A program made the translations under genes and the position numbers. Positions 25,116 to 32,968 of a stretch of 43,644 bases of DNA are shown here, piece by piece (positions within the stretch are counted from its first letter, which is position 1; every line of letters starts with the position of its first letter). The DNA is from a virus. Where the stretch lies: positions 1-43,644 of IMG/VR virus record IMGVR_UViG_3300010375_000028. The stretch is one strand, 5' to 3'. Under the pieces are notes generated by a model. It was not told the origin of the DNA, ran no database searches, and saw only the letters and a program-made list of their open reading frames with translations.

Positions 25116-26543
25116 TCAGCCTCCCGCTGCCACGGCGACTTGACCGACCGCGTTGTAAAATCCCGCCTGGGCTTCCCGTTCGGCGACGAGCTGCGCCCAG
25201 GTTCGGCCATCCCCTTCGAGAATCGCCTCCTTGCCGGTGAACGCTTCCCAGCGTTTCACCGCCACATCAACATAGCGCGGATCTAGTTCGATGGCGAACA
25301 CGCGACGGTCGGACATTTCACCCGCGATGATCGTGGTTCCCGAGCCCGAGAAGGGTTCGTACACAACCTCGCCAGGAACCGAGTTGTTCTCGATTGGCCG
25401 CTTCATGCAGTCGACCGGTTTCTGCGTTCCATGCCCGGTGTCGTTCTTGAGATGCTCAATGAACCAGACAGTGGTTTGCTTCCGGCCACCACGCCAGTGG
25501 GCGGTCTTCCCCTTCTTCACGACATAGAGCGCGGTCGCATGGTCCTGCTCGAACGCCTCGGCAGGATCGACGGTCAGCTGCTCGCCTTCGCGCACGGCGA
25601 AGAAGGCGGGCTCATGCTGCCAGTGGAAGTGACCACGGCTGAGGGCGGCGCGGGTCTTTACCCAGATGATTTGAGCGCGGGGCAGCAGCCGGCAGGCTTC
25701 GAGCGAAGCGGCCACCTCGGCAGCGTGGACGCCGCCATGCCACACATAGGCGACTTGGCCAGGGAACAGACCCCAGGCTTCGCGCCAATCGGCTTGATCG
25801 TCGTTCATCACCTTGCCGACAGCATCGGACGCATGGGCGTCCACCACCTTGCCCGACGACTTGTGGCGGGTGACACCGGCCGCATCCTTGCCCGTTTCGT
25901 TCCGCCACGCCGGGTCATAGTCGACGCCATAGGGCGGATCGGTGACCATCAGGTTCGGCACTTCGCCGTCCAACACGCGCTCTACATCGGTTGCCACGAT
26001 GGACGAGCCGCACAACAGGCGATTGCCGCCCAGCAGCCAGAGGTCTCCAGGGCGGGAGATTGCCACCTCTTCGAGCGGAGGCGCGTCATTCGGATCGGTC
26101 TTGCCCTCGGTGGGGTTGGCCAGGATGTCCGCCAGCGAATCGGGGTCGAAGCCCAGCACGCCGAGATCGAAGCCGGCATCGCCCAAGGTGACCAATTCGG
26201 TCTTGAGCATGTCGAAGTCCCACCCGGCATTAAGCGCCAACTGGTTATCCGCGATGATGTAGGCCTTGCGCTCCTCTTCGGAGAGCCCCGACAGGTCGAT
26301 CGTCGGCACCATGCCGCGCGGGAGGATCGCCCGCTTGCCAGGCCCCGGCACGTCTTCGCCGGCCGCCCACATTTCCGTCATCGCCTGCAACCGGCCGTGG
26401 CCGACGAGGATGCCCTCGCCGTCCACACCCAGCGGCGTGTTCACCCCGAACTTGCGGAACGAGGCTTTCAGCTGCTCGATCTGCTCAGGCGAATGGGTGC
26501 GGGCATTGTTGGCATAGGCGACCAGTTCGGTCGCAGGGCGCAT
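25116..26543 (-). CDS. ParB-like domain fused to DNA methyltransferase
   Basis: This 475-residue protein has two parts. Residues 1-150 are a ParB/sulfiredoxin-like domain (ATELVAYANNARTHSPEQIE, ILVGHGRLQAMTEM). The second part is an amino-methyltransferase of the beta arrangement: the catalytic DPPYG at about 202-206 comes before the S-adenosylmethionine motif FSGSGTT at about 398-404, with the target-recognition part between them. The expected product is N6-methyladenine or N4-methylcytosine in phage DNA. No matching restriction enzyme is encoded nearby, so it is an orphan enzyme, probably for protection against host restriction or for regulation. The ATG at 26543 has no strong ribosome-binding site and lies 17 bases after the previous stop, so re-initiation is likely. 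Confidence 0.85.
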   Translation of the reverse strand: MRPATELVAYANNARTHSPEQIEQLKASFRKFGVNTPLGVDGEGILVGHGRLQAMTEMWAAGEDVPGPGKRAILPRGMVPTIDLSGLSEEERKAYIIADNQLALNAGWDFDMLKTELVTLGDAGFDLGVLGFDPDSLADILANPTEGKTDPNDAPPLEEVAISRPGDLWLLGGNRLLCGSSIVATDVERVLDGEVPNLMVTDPPYGVDYDPAWRNETGKDAAGVTRHKSSGKVVDAHASDAVGKVMNDDQADWREAWGLFPGQVAYVWHGGVHAAEVAASLEACRLLPRAQIIWVKTRAALSRGHFHWQHEPAFFAVREGEQLTVDPAEAFEQDHATALYVVKKGKTAHWRGGRKQTTVWFIEHLKNDTGHGTQKPVDCMKRPIENNSVPGEVVYEPFSGSGTTIIAGEMSDRRVFAIELDPRYVDVAVKRWEAFTGKEAILEGDGRTWAQLVAEREAQAGFYNAVGQVAVAAGG

Positions 26544-26560
26544 TGAGATGGCAGGATCGG

Positions 26561-28654
26561 TCAGGTGACGACTCCCAGGCGTTCGTACATGTAGCGCTTC
26601 ACGACCTGGATGATCGGCCCAGCGTCCAGCTGCAGACCGCCATGCACATAGCCGAGGCGGCGCTGACTGAACCCCGTCGAGTTACCGAGCAGCGTCAGAT
26701 TGCCATTGGGGAACCCGGTCGCAGTCACCGTTGAATTTGTCGGCGAACTCTTGCTGCGCACGTAGATCGTCTTGGTGGTTCCCGCGCGTTGCGACATCAG
26801 CAGGAACGTTGCGGAGCCCACGGCCTTCGACAGGCTTGTGCCATCGGCGAGCAGCGTGCTTGCGTTGTTGCTGGTCGACTGCGCAGAAAGCGTGAGGGCG
26901 GCGGTTGTTGCGGTCGTGCCCAGATCGCTGCTGGCAGCGGTGACGTTCTCGGTTGGCACGATGCACAGCTGGATGCTGGTCGTGGTCATGCGCTTGGTGA
27001 CAGAGGTCGAAGGATTGAACGCTGCGGTCAGCTTGGCGGACGCGGTGCCGTCGATGCCCAGATATGGCGTGTGCGTCGGGCCAGCGGCGGTATCGGTCAG
27101 CGACGTGCCAGCGTTGACCGCCTCGAACACGTTCTTGCGGGCAACGGCTTCAACCGGCTCACCGAGCAGGTAGGCGAAGTCGCCCTTGAGCCACCAGCCG
27201 ACGCGCTTGATGCCACGGAAATAGGCGGTGACGATTTGCCGATCGACATCGCCGTACGATGCCGCGCCGATATACGTTGCGGCATCGGTGTCCTCCACGA
27301 ATGGCGTGGTGACAATCCCGGCGGTGCCCCAGCCGAAGGTGCGCAGATTGCCGCCCGTCGAGAAGTCGGCGTCGTCGATCGCGCGCTCGCAGAAGGCAAA
27401 CCGGAAGTTGGCCGGCGCACCCTCCACGCGGGCCACACCGTCCAGGGGATGTACCGGCGTCGTTGCCATCACCAGCGCAGCAGCAGACCAAGAGCCGCCA
27501 GTCGGGCGCGTGGTGCGATAGATGTTCCCGCCACGAACGAACGCGGCCTGCGTTTCCATGTCGTTGACCGCGCCGGTGAGCGACGGATAGAGGACTTCGA
27601 CGCCGCCGCCCGGCAACGGCCCGATGGCCGGAGTCGAATAGCGATAAGGCGCAGCGCCAATGTTCGTCGGCCCCTCAAGCAAGGCCCCCGCCAGACTGTA
27701 GCGGGCATAGTAGAAGATCAGCCCGCCGACGCCGCCTTGGTACAGGCAGTGGATGCCCTCCGCGTCAATGAAGATTGACGGGGTGTTGCTTTCCTCGGTG
27801 CCGCCGGTGGTCTGATCGACCAGCCGAAACGAGGCGTCAGCAGGGGTGCGGAGAAGCGGGAAACCGGCACCGCTTACCGACACGGTCCCAGCGAGATTGC
27901 GGAAGGTGTCGGTGGTGGTGTCGTAGACGCCCAGATAGAGATCGAGCCGAATGCTATCGGCGGCGTTGGCGCGGCACCAAGGAATATAGAGGAGGTTGCC
28001 TTGAACGACGAGCGTGCCCGCATAGGTTCGCGAGTCGTTCTCCATGTCGATCACGGTTACCTTGGCGTTCCACGAAACAGCCCCGGTCGAGGCGTTGATG
28101 CTGGACGATTTATACAGCACCAGCGGGTAGGTATTGCCGCCCGGCGACTCCCGCATGAACAGATATTGCGTGTTCCCGACATGCACCGGATGCGGGTAGG
28201 TCATGCCCGTCCCGACCGCGCCCTGCGCTGCCCAGGTTGCCCCGCCGTCGATCGAGATGCTGTGCTTCATTGGCAGGCTGTGCGCGCCGCCATAGGAATG
28301 CCAGAACCCGTACTGGTCCTTGCAGAGAACGCCAACGCCATGCTGGTCAGCGGTGCCCACCACAGCGCTGTCATCGGTCATGATCACGTTGCCGACCGAC
28401 GCGGCCTGGGCGGACAGGTCATAGGAGAAGAACGTGTTCTCCTTGAGGACAGTCCCGCCGTTGTAGTTGTAGCGCTGGATAACGCCCAGAACGCGGTTCG
28501 TCGGCGCATCATAGACCCATGCAGGGCCTGAGTTGGCACCATACCACAGGCCAGCAGAGGCCCCGCCGTCATCGAGATACGACACGCGGGCGGCGGCGCT
28601 TGCGCTTGCCGCTCCGAGTGCCAAGCCGAGGCCCTCAAGCCCAAGCCCTGCCAT
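26561..28654 (-). CDS. Head-spike-associated beta-propeller, probable polysaccharide lyase or sialidase type
   Basis: This 697-residue protein has four visible parts. Residues 1-15 (MAGLGLEGLGLALGA) repeat the N-terminus of the next-upstream fibre gene and probably dock it on a common base. Residues 25-450 look like a beta-propeller of the BNR_4 type: DQHGVGVLCKDQYGFWHSY at 103-121, GGAH at 122-125, and a canonical Asp box SIDGGATW at 134-141. His105, His119 and His125 are possible active-site residues, as in ulvan-lyase-like propellers. The end (from about 530) is a Thr/Ser-rich beta domain (LTAAFNPSTSVTKRMTTT onward) that may bind carbohydrate. The ATG at 28654 overlaps the previous stop (TGATG). 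Enzyme class is inferred. Confidence 0.7.
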   Translation of the reverse strand: MAGLGLEGLGLALGAASASAAARVSYLDDGGASAGLWYGANSGPAWVYDAPTNRVLGVIQRYNYNGGTVLKENTFFSYDLSAQAASVGNVIMTDDSAVVGTADQHGVGVLCKDQYGFWHSYGGAHSLPMKHSISIDGGATWAAQGAVGTGMTYPHPVHVGNTQYLFMRESPGGNTYPLVLYKSSSINASTGAVSWNAKVTVIDMENDSRTYAGTLVVQGNLLYIPWCRANAADSIRLDLYLGVYDTTTDTFRNLAGTVSVSGAGFPLLRTPADASFRLVDQTTGGTEESNTPSIFIDAEGIHCLYQGGVGGLIFYYARYSLAGALLEGPTNIGAAPYRYSTPAIGPLPGGGVEVLYPSLTGAVNDMETQAAFVRGGNIYRTTRPTGGSWSAAALVMATTPVHPLDGVARVEGAPANFRFAFCERAIDDADFSTGGNLRTFGWGTAGIVTTPFVEDTDAATYIGAASYGDVDRQIVTAYFRGIKRVGWWLKGDFAYLLGEPVEAVARKNVFEAVNAGTSLTDTAAGPTHTPYLGIDGTASAKLTAAFNPSTSVTKRMTTTSIQLCIVPTENVTAASSDLGTTATTAALTLSAQSTSNNASTLLADGTSLSKAVGSATFLLMSQRAGTTKTIYVRSKSSPTNSTVTATGFPNGNLTLLGNSTGFSQRRLGYVHGGLQLDAGPIIQVVKRYMYERLGVVT

Positions 28655-29421
28655 CAGAACTGCATGCCGTTAATCCACGCGATCTGCCCGGTATTGTTTG
28701 CATCGCTGGTGGTGATCACGATGGTGTCGCCGGTCGCAAGACCGCCGGGGAAGAACTTGAAGAACCCCTGCCCGCTGATGAGAGCGTTCGACCCACCGAA
28801 CTGGTTGGAGGTTGTCGGCGAGCCAGCGGCTGGCACGATGTACGGCCCGACATAAGTCCGCGTCGAGCCAGAGGCGTTGAAGATCGCGAAGCCAGTCATC
28901 GTCTCGACCGGGTTGTTTATCGCGGTGCCGCTGATCGAGCCGAACACGACGGTCTTGCCGGCCGGGTGGGTGTACAGGACGTTGTTGCCGTTCACCCAAG
29001 TCTGGATATCCCAGCGCGACAGGGCGGACGATGCGTCGAACTCGATCACGCTAAGCCATGCCGACATTCCCAGTGCTGACGAATTGATCGTCAGCACCTC
29101 GGCGGCATTCATTACGATCGGGATGCTGTTCGAGCCGTTCGAGCCGTAGTTGTGCCCGATGCCAGCCGCGCCCTCGGTCTTGCCAGCACCGATCTGGAAC
29201 GTACCGTTCGGGGTTGTCAGCTTGGTGAAGTAGGTGATGCCGCCAGCGGTCGGGTTGGTTACCCAGACGTCAACGACAAGCGCCTTCTTGCCAGTGGGCA
29301 CGGTGTAGAGAACTTGATCGCCGGCAGGCAGCGACAGATTGCGAACGACAGGGAATGACGGATTGATCACGGAACCGGCAGAGGTGCCGAGAACGAGCCC
29401 AAGGCCTTCGAGGCCGAGCAT
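28654..29421 (-). CDS. Head spike fibre protein
   Basis: This 255-residue protein begins MLGLEGLGLVLGTSAGS, a short hydrophobic Leu/Gly motif shared with the next gene, then a beta-rich body (LSLPAGDQVLYTVPTGKKAL, then SPTTSNQFGGSNALISGQG and TGDTIVITTSDANNTGQ). It lies immediately downstream of a gene-transfer-agent-like spike base, and the start codon overlaps that gene's stop (TGATG). In the Rhodobacter gene transfer agent a base and a fibre encoded together form capsid spikes that bind the cell surface. By position this protein would be the fibre. The body has two similar halves (VLYTVPTGK and VLYTHPAGK, each about 90 residues), suggesting a duplicated beta domain. The receptor is unknown. 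Confidence 0.65.
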   Translation of the reverse strand: MLGLEGLGLVLGTSAGSVINPSFPVVRNLSLPAGDQVLYTVPTGKKALVVDVWVTNPTAGGITYFTKLTTPNGTFQIGAGKTEGAAGIGHNYGSNGSNSIPIVMNAAEVLTINSSALGMSAWLSVIEFDASSALSRWDIQTWVNGNNVLYTHPAGKTVVFGSISGTAINNPVETMTGFAIFNASGSTRTYVGPYIVPAAGSPTTSNQFGGSNALISGQGFFKFFPGGLATGDTIVITTSDANNTGQIAWINGMQF

Positions 29422-29666
29422 CAGTACAGAGCGATCAGGTTTGAGGCCGTCGTCCCGGTTACTCGCACATAGGCGGGGCGGACAGGGAAGATGCCAACAG
29501 CAACGTTCTTGAACACGACATCAGCCGAATCGTCAGGCGTCCGCATGGTGATGTCGCCAGCGGTTCCGACGTAGATGCCGCGAGCCCCAGGCGTCAGCGC
29601 GTTGGTGTCATGCGGCGTCAGCGTCAGCGCCGATCGAGCAGGCCCACCAGCAACAATGTCAGACAT
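29421..29666 (-). CDS. Head spike base protein, Rcc01079-like
   Basis: This 81-residue protein resembles the family of head-spike bases of the Rhodobacter capsulatus gene transfer agent and related phages: a start with TLTPHDTNALTPGARGIYVGTAGDITMR, then DVVFKNVAVGIFPVRPAYVRVTGTTASNLIALY. The GIYVG-x-AGD and PVRxxxVxxTGTTAxNxxALY parts are what I recognise. The protein would sit on the capsid and hold the spike fibre. The ATG at 29666 has only a weak GGGTGA site, so the hairpin in the leader or re-initiation may matter. It is the first gene of the head-spike module and is coupled to the fibre gene. Confidence 0.75.
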   Translation of the reverse strand: MSDIVAGGPARSALTLTPHDTNALTPGARGIYVGTAGDITMRTPDDSADVVFKNVAVGIFPVRPAYVRVTGTTASNLIALY

Positions 29667-29700
29667 TCACCCAACCCCTTTTTAAGGTCCGCCACTGATT

Positions 29701-29739
29701 GGGGAGGATCAGCCGGTGACGAGCCGGTCAACCCTCCCC
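29701..29739 (-). promoter_or_regulatory. Leader hairpin upstream of the head-spike module
   Basis: In the 163-base gap 29667-29829 there is no gene. On the minus transcript GGGGAGGGT pairs with ATCCTCCCC (one G-U), and the loop holds CCGG...CCGG, which can form an inner stem. No T run follows, so it is not a plain terminator. It lies about 35 bases upstream of the spike-base start, which has a poor ribosome-binding site. It might regulate or stabilise this message. Confidence 0.4.
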
Positions 29740-29829
29740 AGGACACGAACAGGGCACGGCAACGGGAGGAAGCGTGGCCCGGTTCGGGGTTCTATCGCAT
29801 TGCGGTGTCGGGCGCTAGCCCCTTGGCGT

Positions 29830-29991
29830 TCAGAACAGCCCAGCCCTTTGAGCGATCAGCACCGCACCCAGGATGACGATCGCCGCCTGGAGGATGCGGA
29901 CGACGCCAGCATCGAGCGGGGGAGAGAGGAACGAGACACCATAGACCAGCAGGGCGATGATGATGATTCCGACAACGACGGCGACGATCAT
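29830..29991 (-). CDS. Tiny two-span membrane protein
   Basis: This 53-residue gene starts at ATG 29991 with TGGAGTG eight bases upstream, and ends TGA at 29830-29832. It begins MIVAVVVGIIIIALLVYGVS, a long hydrophobic helix, has a short PPLD turn and a second helix, AAIVILGAVLIAQRAGLF. The topology is two membrane helices with a short loop. It is in the leftward unit between the 103-residue protein and the head-spike leader. It resembles small phage membrane proteins of no known function, perhaps a holin-like or exclusion protein. The clean initiation signal and the pure hydrophobic pattern make it real in my view. Confidence 0.6.
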   Translation of the reverse strand: MIVAVVVGIIIIALLVYGVSFLSPPLDAGVVRILQAAIVILGAVLIAQRAGLF

Positions 29992-30024
29992 GGCTTACAC
30001 TCCAAAAGGTAACCGACGCTTACC

Positions 30025-30336
30025 TTAATTGCGCCGCTCCCGCCAGAACTGCCACCAGCGAGTCCGATAGAGGCGAGCCGGCGCTGCCCAAGGGCGCGGC
30101 AATTCGACCAACATGCGCTCCATGTAGTCGAACGTGCTTTCGTCGAGACGAGGCGGGAAGCCCTTGAAGTACATGGTCGGGCGCGACATAATCCGCGCTT
30201 CACCCCAATCCACGTCCCAGCGAAACTTGACCTCTGGCAGCTTTTCGCGAGGGCCCTTGTAGAGATACCCAGGCCCCACCTCGATCCATTCCAGATCGGC
30301 AAGGACCGCGTTCGGTTCTTCGACTTCACGGGGCAT
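30025..30336 (-). CDS. Hypothetical protein
   Basis: This 103-residue protein has an ATG at 30336 overlapping the previous stop (TGATG), with GAGGAGG seven bases upstream, so this start is clear although the frame is open further upstream. The sequence is rich in Trp, Arg and Pro (DLEWIEVGPGYLYKGPREKL, VKFRWDVDWGEARIMSRPT, RTRWWQFWRERRN). The charged C-terminus could bind nucleic acid or membranes. No family recognised. It is coupled to the 75-residue gene. Confidence 0.6.
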   Translation of the reverse strand: MPREVEEPNAVLADLEWIEVGPGYLYKGPREKLPEVKFRWDVDWGEARIMSRPTMYFKGFPPRLDESTFDYMERMLVELPRPWAAPARLYRTRWWQFWRERRN

Positions 30337-30563
30337 CAGGTAACCTCCTCTTGAAACTTCGGGGTGGGTGGGACTGGGAGAGGTTCGGAGAACAGCACGC
30401 CAGCCGTGGGCACCCCATGCCGTTCGGCGAGCCTGCGGTGAGCGTTGCTCAGAACGGCACGGTGGTCGCGTGCCCAATCGATGAGCATCCGCATGCCTTC
30501 CGGGCTGTCCACCTTCACGATGGGTTCCCGAATCACTCGCGCGCCCGCGCGGGTGTAGTACAT
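30336..30563 (-). CDS. Hypothetical protein at the start of a leftward subunit
   Basis: This 75-residue protein starts at ATG 30563, the first coding frame after the 190-base gap. AGAGGT precedes the ATG but is unusually close, so translation may begin less efficiently or at an internal codon. It contains YYTRAGARVIREPIVKVDSP and a helical GMRMLIDWARDHRAVLSNAHR, then a proline-rich tail. I do not recognise the family. It ends inside the ribosome-binding region of the following gene. Confidence 0.55.
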   Translation of the reverse strand: MYYTRAGARVIREPIVKVDSPEGMRMLIDWARDHRAVLSNAHRRLAERHGVPTAGVLFSEPLPVPPTPKFQEEVT

Positions 30564-30753
30564 ACCTCTATGGGTCCCCGGCCCCCTTTCAGGGGGACCG
30601 GCGACCCCGGTAGGGTATGGAGTAAATCGAAACCGTCAAGTCCTGAAAACGGGTACCACAATACCGGTGGAATAGGCCCGGCGCTTGACGCGCCGACCCT
30701 TTTCGCACTTTGCGCACCTTCCGCATGACGAACTGCGCAAGTGCGGGTCGCGG
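30564..30753 (-). promoter_or_regulatory. 190-base gap with possible promoter and three inverted repeats
   Basis: No gene is seen here. On the minus strand TTGACG (30634-30639) and TACCCT (30612-30617) are 16 bases apart and form a sigma-70-like candidate promoter. Just after it, CCGGTCCCC pairs with GGGGGCCGG (30578-30601, one G-U) and would lie near the 5' end of the transcript. Further upstream are a GGCGC/GCGCC hairpin (about 30680-30695) and an inverted repeat with arms 30704-30716 and 30734-30745, CGCACTTTGCGCA and TGCGCAAGTGCG, differing by one base. This is where the leftward unit passes from replication genes to later genes. Confidence 0.45.
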
Positions 30754-31974
30754 TCATTTCTTCGCCCAATTCCCCACCTCCACATACTCGACGTTGCGCT
30801 TTGCTTTGTCGTCGTATTCGCTCCGGGTTCGAAGCGCGCCGTTCTCAATCCACGTCCGCAGGAACAGCTTGATGCGGGCCACGTCAGACGGAGAATCGAG
30901 GTTCAAATCGAGGGCAAATGCCACCAGCTTGCCGACCCAGGCACCGGACGCGGAATGCTTGCGGGCGTCGTCCGGACGGCGCTTGATCAATTCTTGAATG
31001 CCGATCAGCTGATCGACGGTGACCCCACCGAACGCGTCGGGGGCTTCCCAGACCGACAGCGCGCCGATGCTGTCCTCGGGGCCGGTATCGTCCCCATTGC
31101 CGAGCCCGACGCTGACGAACTCATACCAATGCGCCTTGAGCGCGGGCGGAGCCTTGTTGTTCTTGTCGTCGTAGACCGAGATGTACCGCTTTCGATCGCA
31201 GGCCGGGATGCCCAATTCCTCGGCTTGGACGGAAGACATTCGGTTGATCACCAGACAGGATCTGGCGGCAGCGACGACGGAGCCAGCACCGCGCGCATCA
31301 GCCGAGGTCGTTTCGCCAAGCCCGCCATTGGGCGGCTTGCGAACGTGGTGGGCAAGGCTGATTGCCGCATTCGTGGCGACCGCGACCTTGATCCATTCCT
31401 TGGCGATCAGGTCCATGCCGGGATTGTTGTTTTCTTCGACCGAGTGGCTGGAGACGAACGGGTCGACGTCGAGGTAATCGATCTTGCGGGCGAGCATTTC
31501 CTCGATCAGCGCGGCGATGATCGGGCGCTGCACCACAATCCCGCCGGTTCGGTCCTCAACCACCAGCTTGAGCAAGGGCGAGGCGACAGCATCAGAGCCG
31601 TCGAGGAACAGGCGACCGCCCAGATCGTCGGCGGTCAGGTTCCACAGCTTGAGGAAGGCGTGGACGGTCTTCTCGACCTCTTCCAGTTCGTCCTCCAGGT
31701 TCCACATCCAGACGCGGTGCGGACCATCCCAGACCCGATGCCCGAAGAAGTCGCGGCCGGTGGCCATGCAGATCGCACGCCCGACCTTGAGCGTCGTTTT
31801 ACCGGCAGCGCCGGGAGCGATCAGCATTGACAGCTGCTTACGCCTTAACTCGAAGCCATACAGGTATCGCCGACGCGGTATCGTTGTCGGATCGCGCCAC
31901 ACGAAAGGCGAAGCCTTCACCCGCAACGATGTTTCTTGCCCAGGCAGGGGCACCACGTTTGATTCGTCGTCCAT
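30754..31974 (-). CDS. RepA-like ATPase/helicase
   Basis: This 406-residue protein is set at ATG 31974, which follows TTTGGAG six bases upstream; a GTG at 32001 overlapping the primase gene is less likely. Residues 54-60 are the Walker A loop PGAAGKT, in the setting LSMLIAPGAAGKTTLKVGRA. A Walker B-like LDVDPFVSSHS follows at about 190, then AHHVRKP and a DARGAGSVVAAARSCLVINRM region, as in RecA-like hexameric helicases of the AAA_25/RepA family. The C-terminal part (from about 310) is helical and may form a winged helix. It probably unwinds DNA at the fork with the neighbouring primase, 19 bases upstream. No DNA polymerase is found in the window. Confidence 0.8.
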   Translation of the reverse strand: MDDESNVVPLPGQETSLRVKASPFVWRDPTTIPRRRYLYGFELRRKQLSMLIAPGAAGKTTLKVGRAICMATGRDFFGHRVWDGPHRVWMWNLEDELEEVEKTVHAFLKLWNLTADDLGGRLFLDGSDAVASPLLKLVVEDRTGGIVVQRPIIAALIEEMLARKIDYLDVDPFVSSHSVEENNNPGMDLIAKEWIKVAVATNAAISLAHHVRKPPNGGLGETTSADARGAGSVVAAARSCLVINRMSSVQAEELGIPACDRKRYISVYDDKNNKAPPALKAHWYEFVSVGLGNGDDTGPEDSIGALSVWEAPDAFGGVTVDQLIGIQELIKRRPDDARKHSASGAWVGKLVAFALDLNLDSPSDVARIKLFLRTWIENGALRTRSEYDDKAKRNVEYVEVGNWAKK

Positions 31975-31993
31975 TGCCGCTCCAAATTTCCCG

Positions 31994-32968
31994 TCACCCA
32001 CGCTCGATACCTCTCAGCCAATCGTTCCAGTCATAGAAGCTCGGATGCGGGTACACCTTGCGCACCCCGAACCCCCGCTCCGCGAGAGCATCGGCAGCGC
32101 GGTCGACCGCTGCCTTGCCCGGTTCGTCATTCTGCCCAGCGATCACGATCGACCACACGCACTCGGGAAATTCCACGAATGGCATGAGCCCGGTCCCCAG
32201 CGCCACCCACACGGAGCGACCGGGTTGGTCTTGAAGGATGGACAGGCCATCCTCCGGGCCCTCGGTCAGCGCGACCTCAGGCAGCGCCGGCCCAAGGCGA
32301 AGGGCTGCGCCCTTCACTTGCCCGAGCGACAGCTTGCAATCGGCCTTGCCGAGCGTCGGGTCGTCGTTCTTGAAGAACACCCGCTGGATACCGACGAAAT
32401 TACCAGCGCCGTCCTGGCACCCGCCAATGAGACAGGGGTGGTCGCGTTCCCATTCGCCGGCATCGTTCTTGCGCTTCGGGACCATGCCGAACCGCAGGGT
32501 GTCGGGGAGCGCGATCGTTATTCCCCGAGCGCGAAGGTAAATCTCGGCCGGCGAGCCTTGGATGAGATCGGCGCGGGCGAAGAAGCTTACCGCATCCTGC
32601 TTCTTCTGGATGCGCTCCTGCCGCTCGATCTCGATTAAACGGTGGCGCTCGGCAGGGTCGACCGGCGGGAGTTCAGCGGCACCGAGCCAACGCAGCGCAT
32701 CGGGGAATGCCAGCCCCTCATGCCGCATGACCAGCTCAACGATATCGCCGGAGGAACCGCAGCCGAAGCAATAGAATGTGCCCTTGGGATCGTTGAACCG
32801 CAACGATGGGGTCCGCTCCCGGTGGAACAGGCAGAGCCCCACTTTTTCATGGCCAGCGCGCTGCAGCGGCTTGGCACACCAGCGGGCCGCGATATCCGAG
32901 ATGTTATATTTCGCCTTGGCGTCATCGATCGCTTGTCGCTCGAACAGCGGTCGGAGCGGTGGCCTCAC
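31994..32968 (-). CDS. DNA primase, CHC2 zinc finger plus TOPRIM
   Basis: This 324-residue protein is set at GTG 32968, which overlaps the stop of the 32-residue gene (GTGA). The open frame extends upstream, but that part is unlike primases and overlaps two genes. A CHC2 zinc site is present: Cys46 and His49 (GLCLFHRERTPSLRF), Cys67 and Cys70 (FYCFGCGSSGDIVELVM). The TOPRIM domain is around 190-300, with ALTEGPEDGLSIL containing the expected Glu and a later VIAGQNDEPGKAA segment with an Asp. It should make RNA primers on phage DNA and work with the RepA-like helicase downstream. The architecture is compact compared with bacterial DnaG; the helicase-binding domain is missing. Confidence 0.88.
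   Translation of the reverse strand: MRPPLRPLFERQAIDDAKAKYNISDIAARWCAKPLQRAGHEKVGLCLFHRERTPSLRFNDPKGTFYCFGCGSSGDIVELVMRHEGLAFPDALRWLGAAELPPVDPAERHRLIEIERQERIQKKQDAVSFFARADLIQGSPAEIYLRARGITIALPDTLRFGMVPKRKNDAGEWERDHPCLIGGCQDGAGNFVGIQRVFFKNDDPTLGKADCKLSLGQVKGAALRLGPALPEVALTEGPEDGLSILQDQPGRSVWVALGTGLMPFVEFPECVWSIVIAGQNDEPGKAAVDRAADALAERGFGVRKVYPHPSFYDWNDWLRGIERG

Noticed and set aside
30704-30745. Inverted repeat as a transcription terminator
   Set aside because: The arms are unequal, the spacer is 17 bases long and no T run follows on either strand; treated as possible protein-binding site only.
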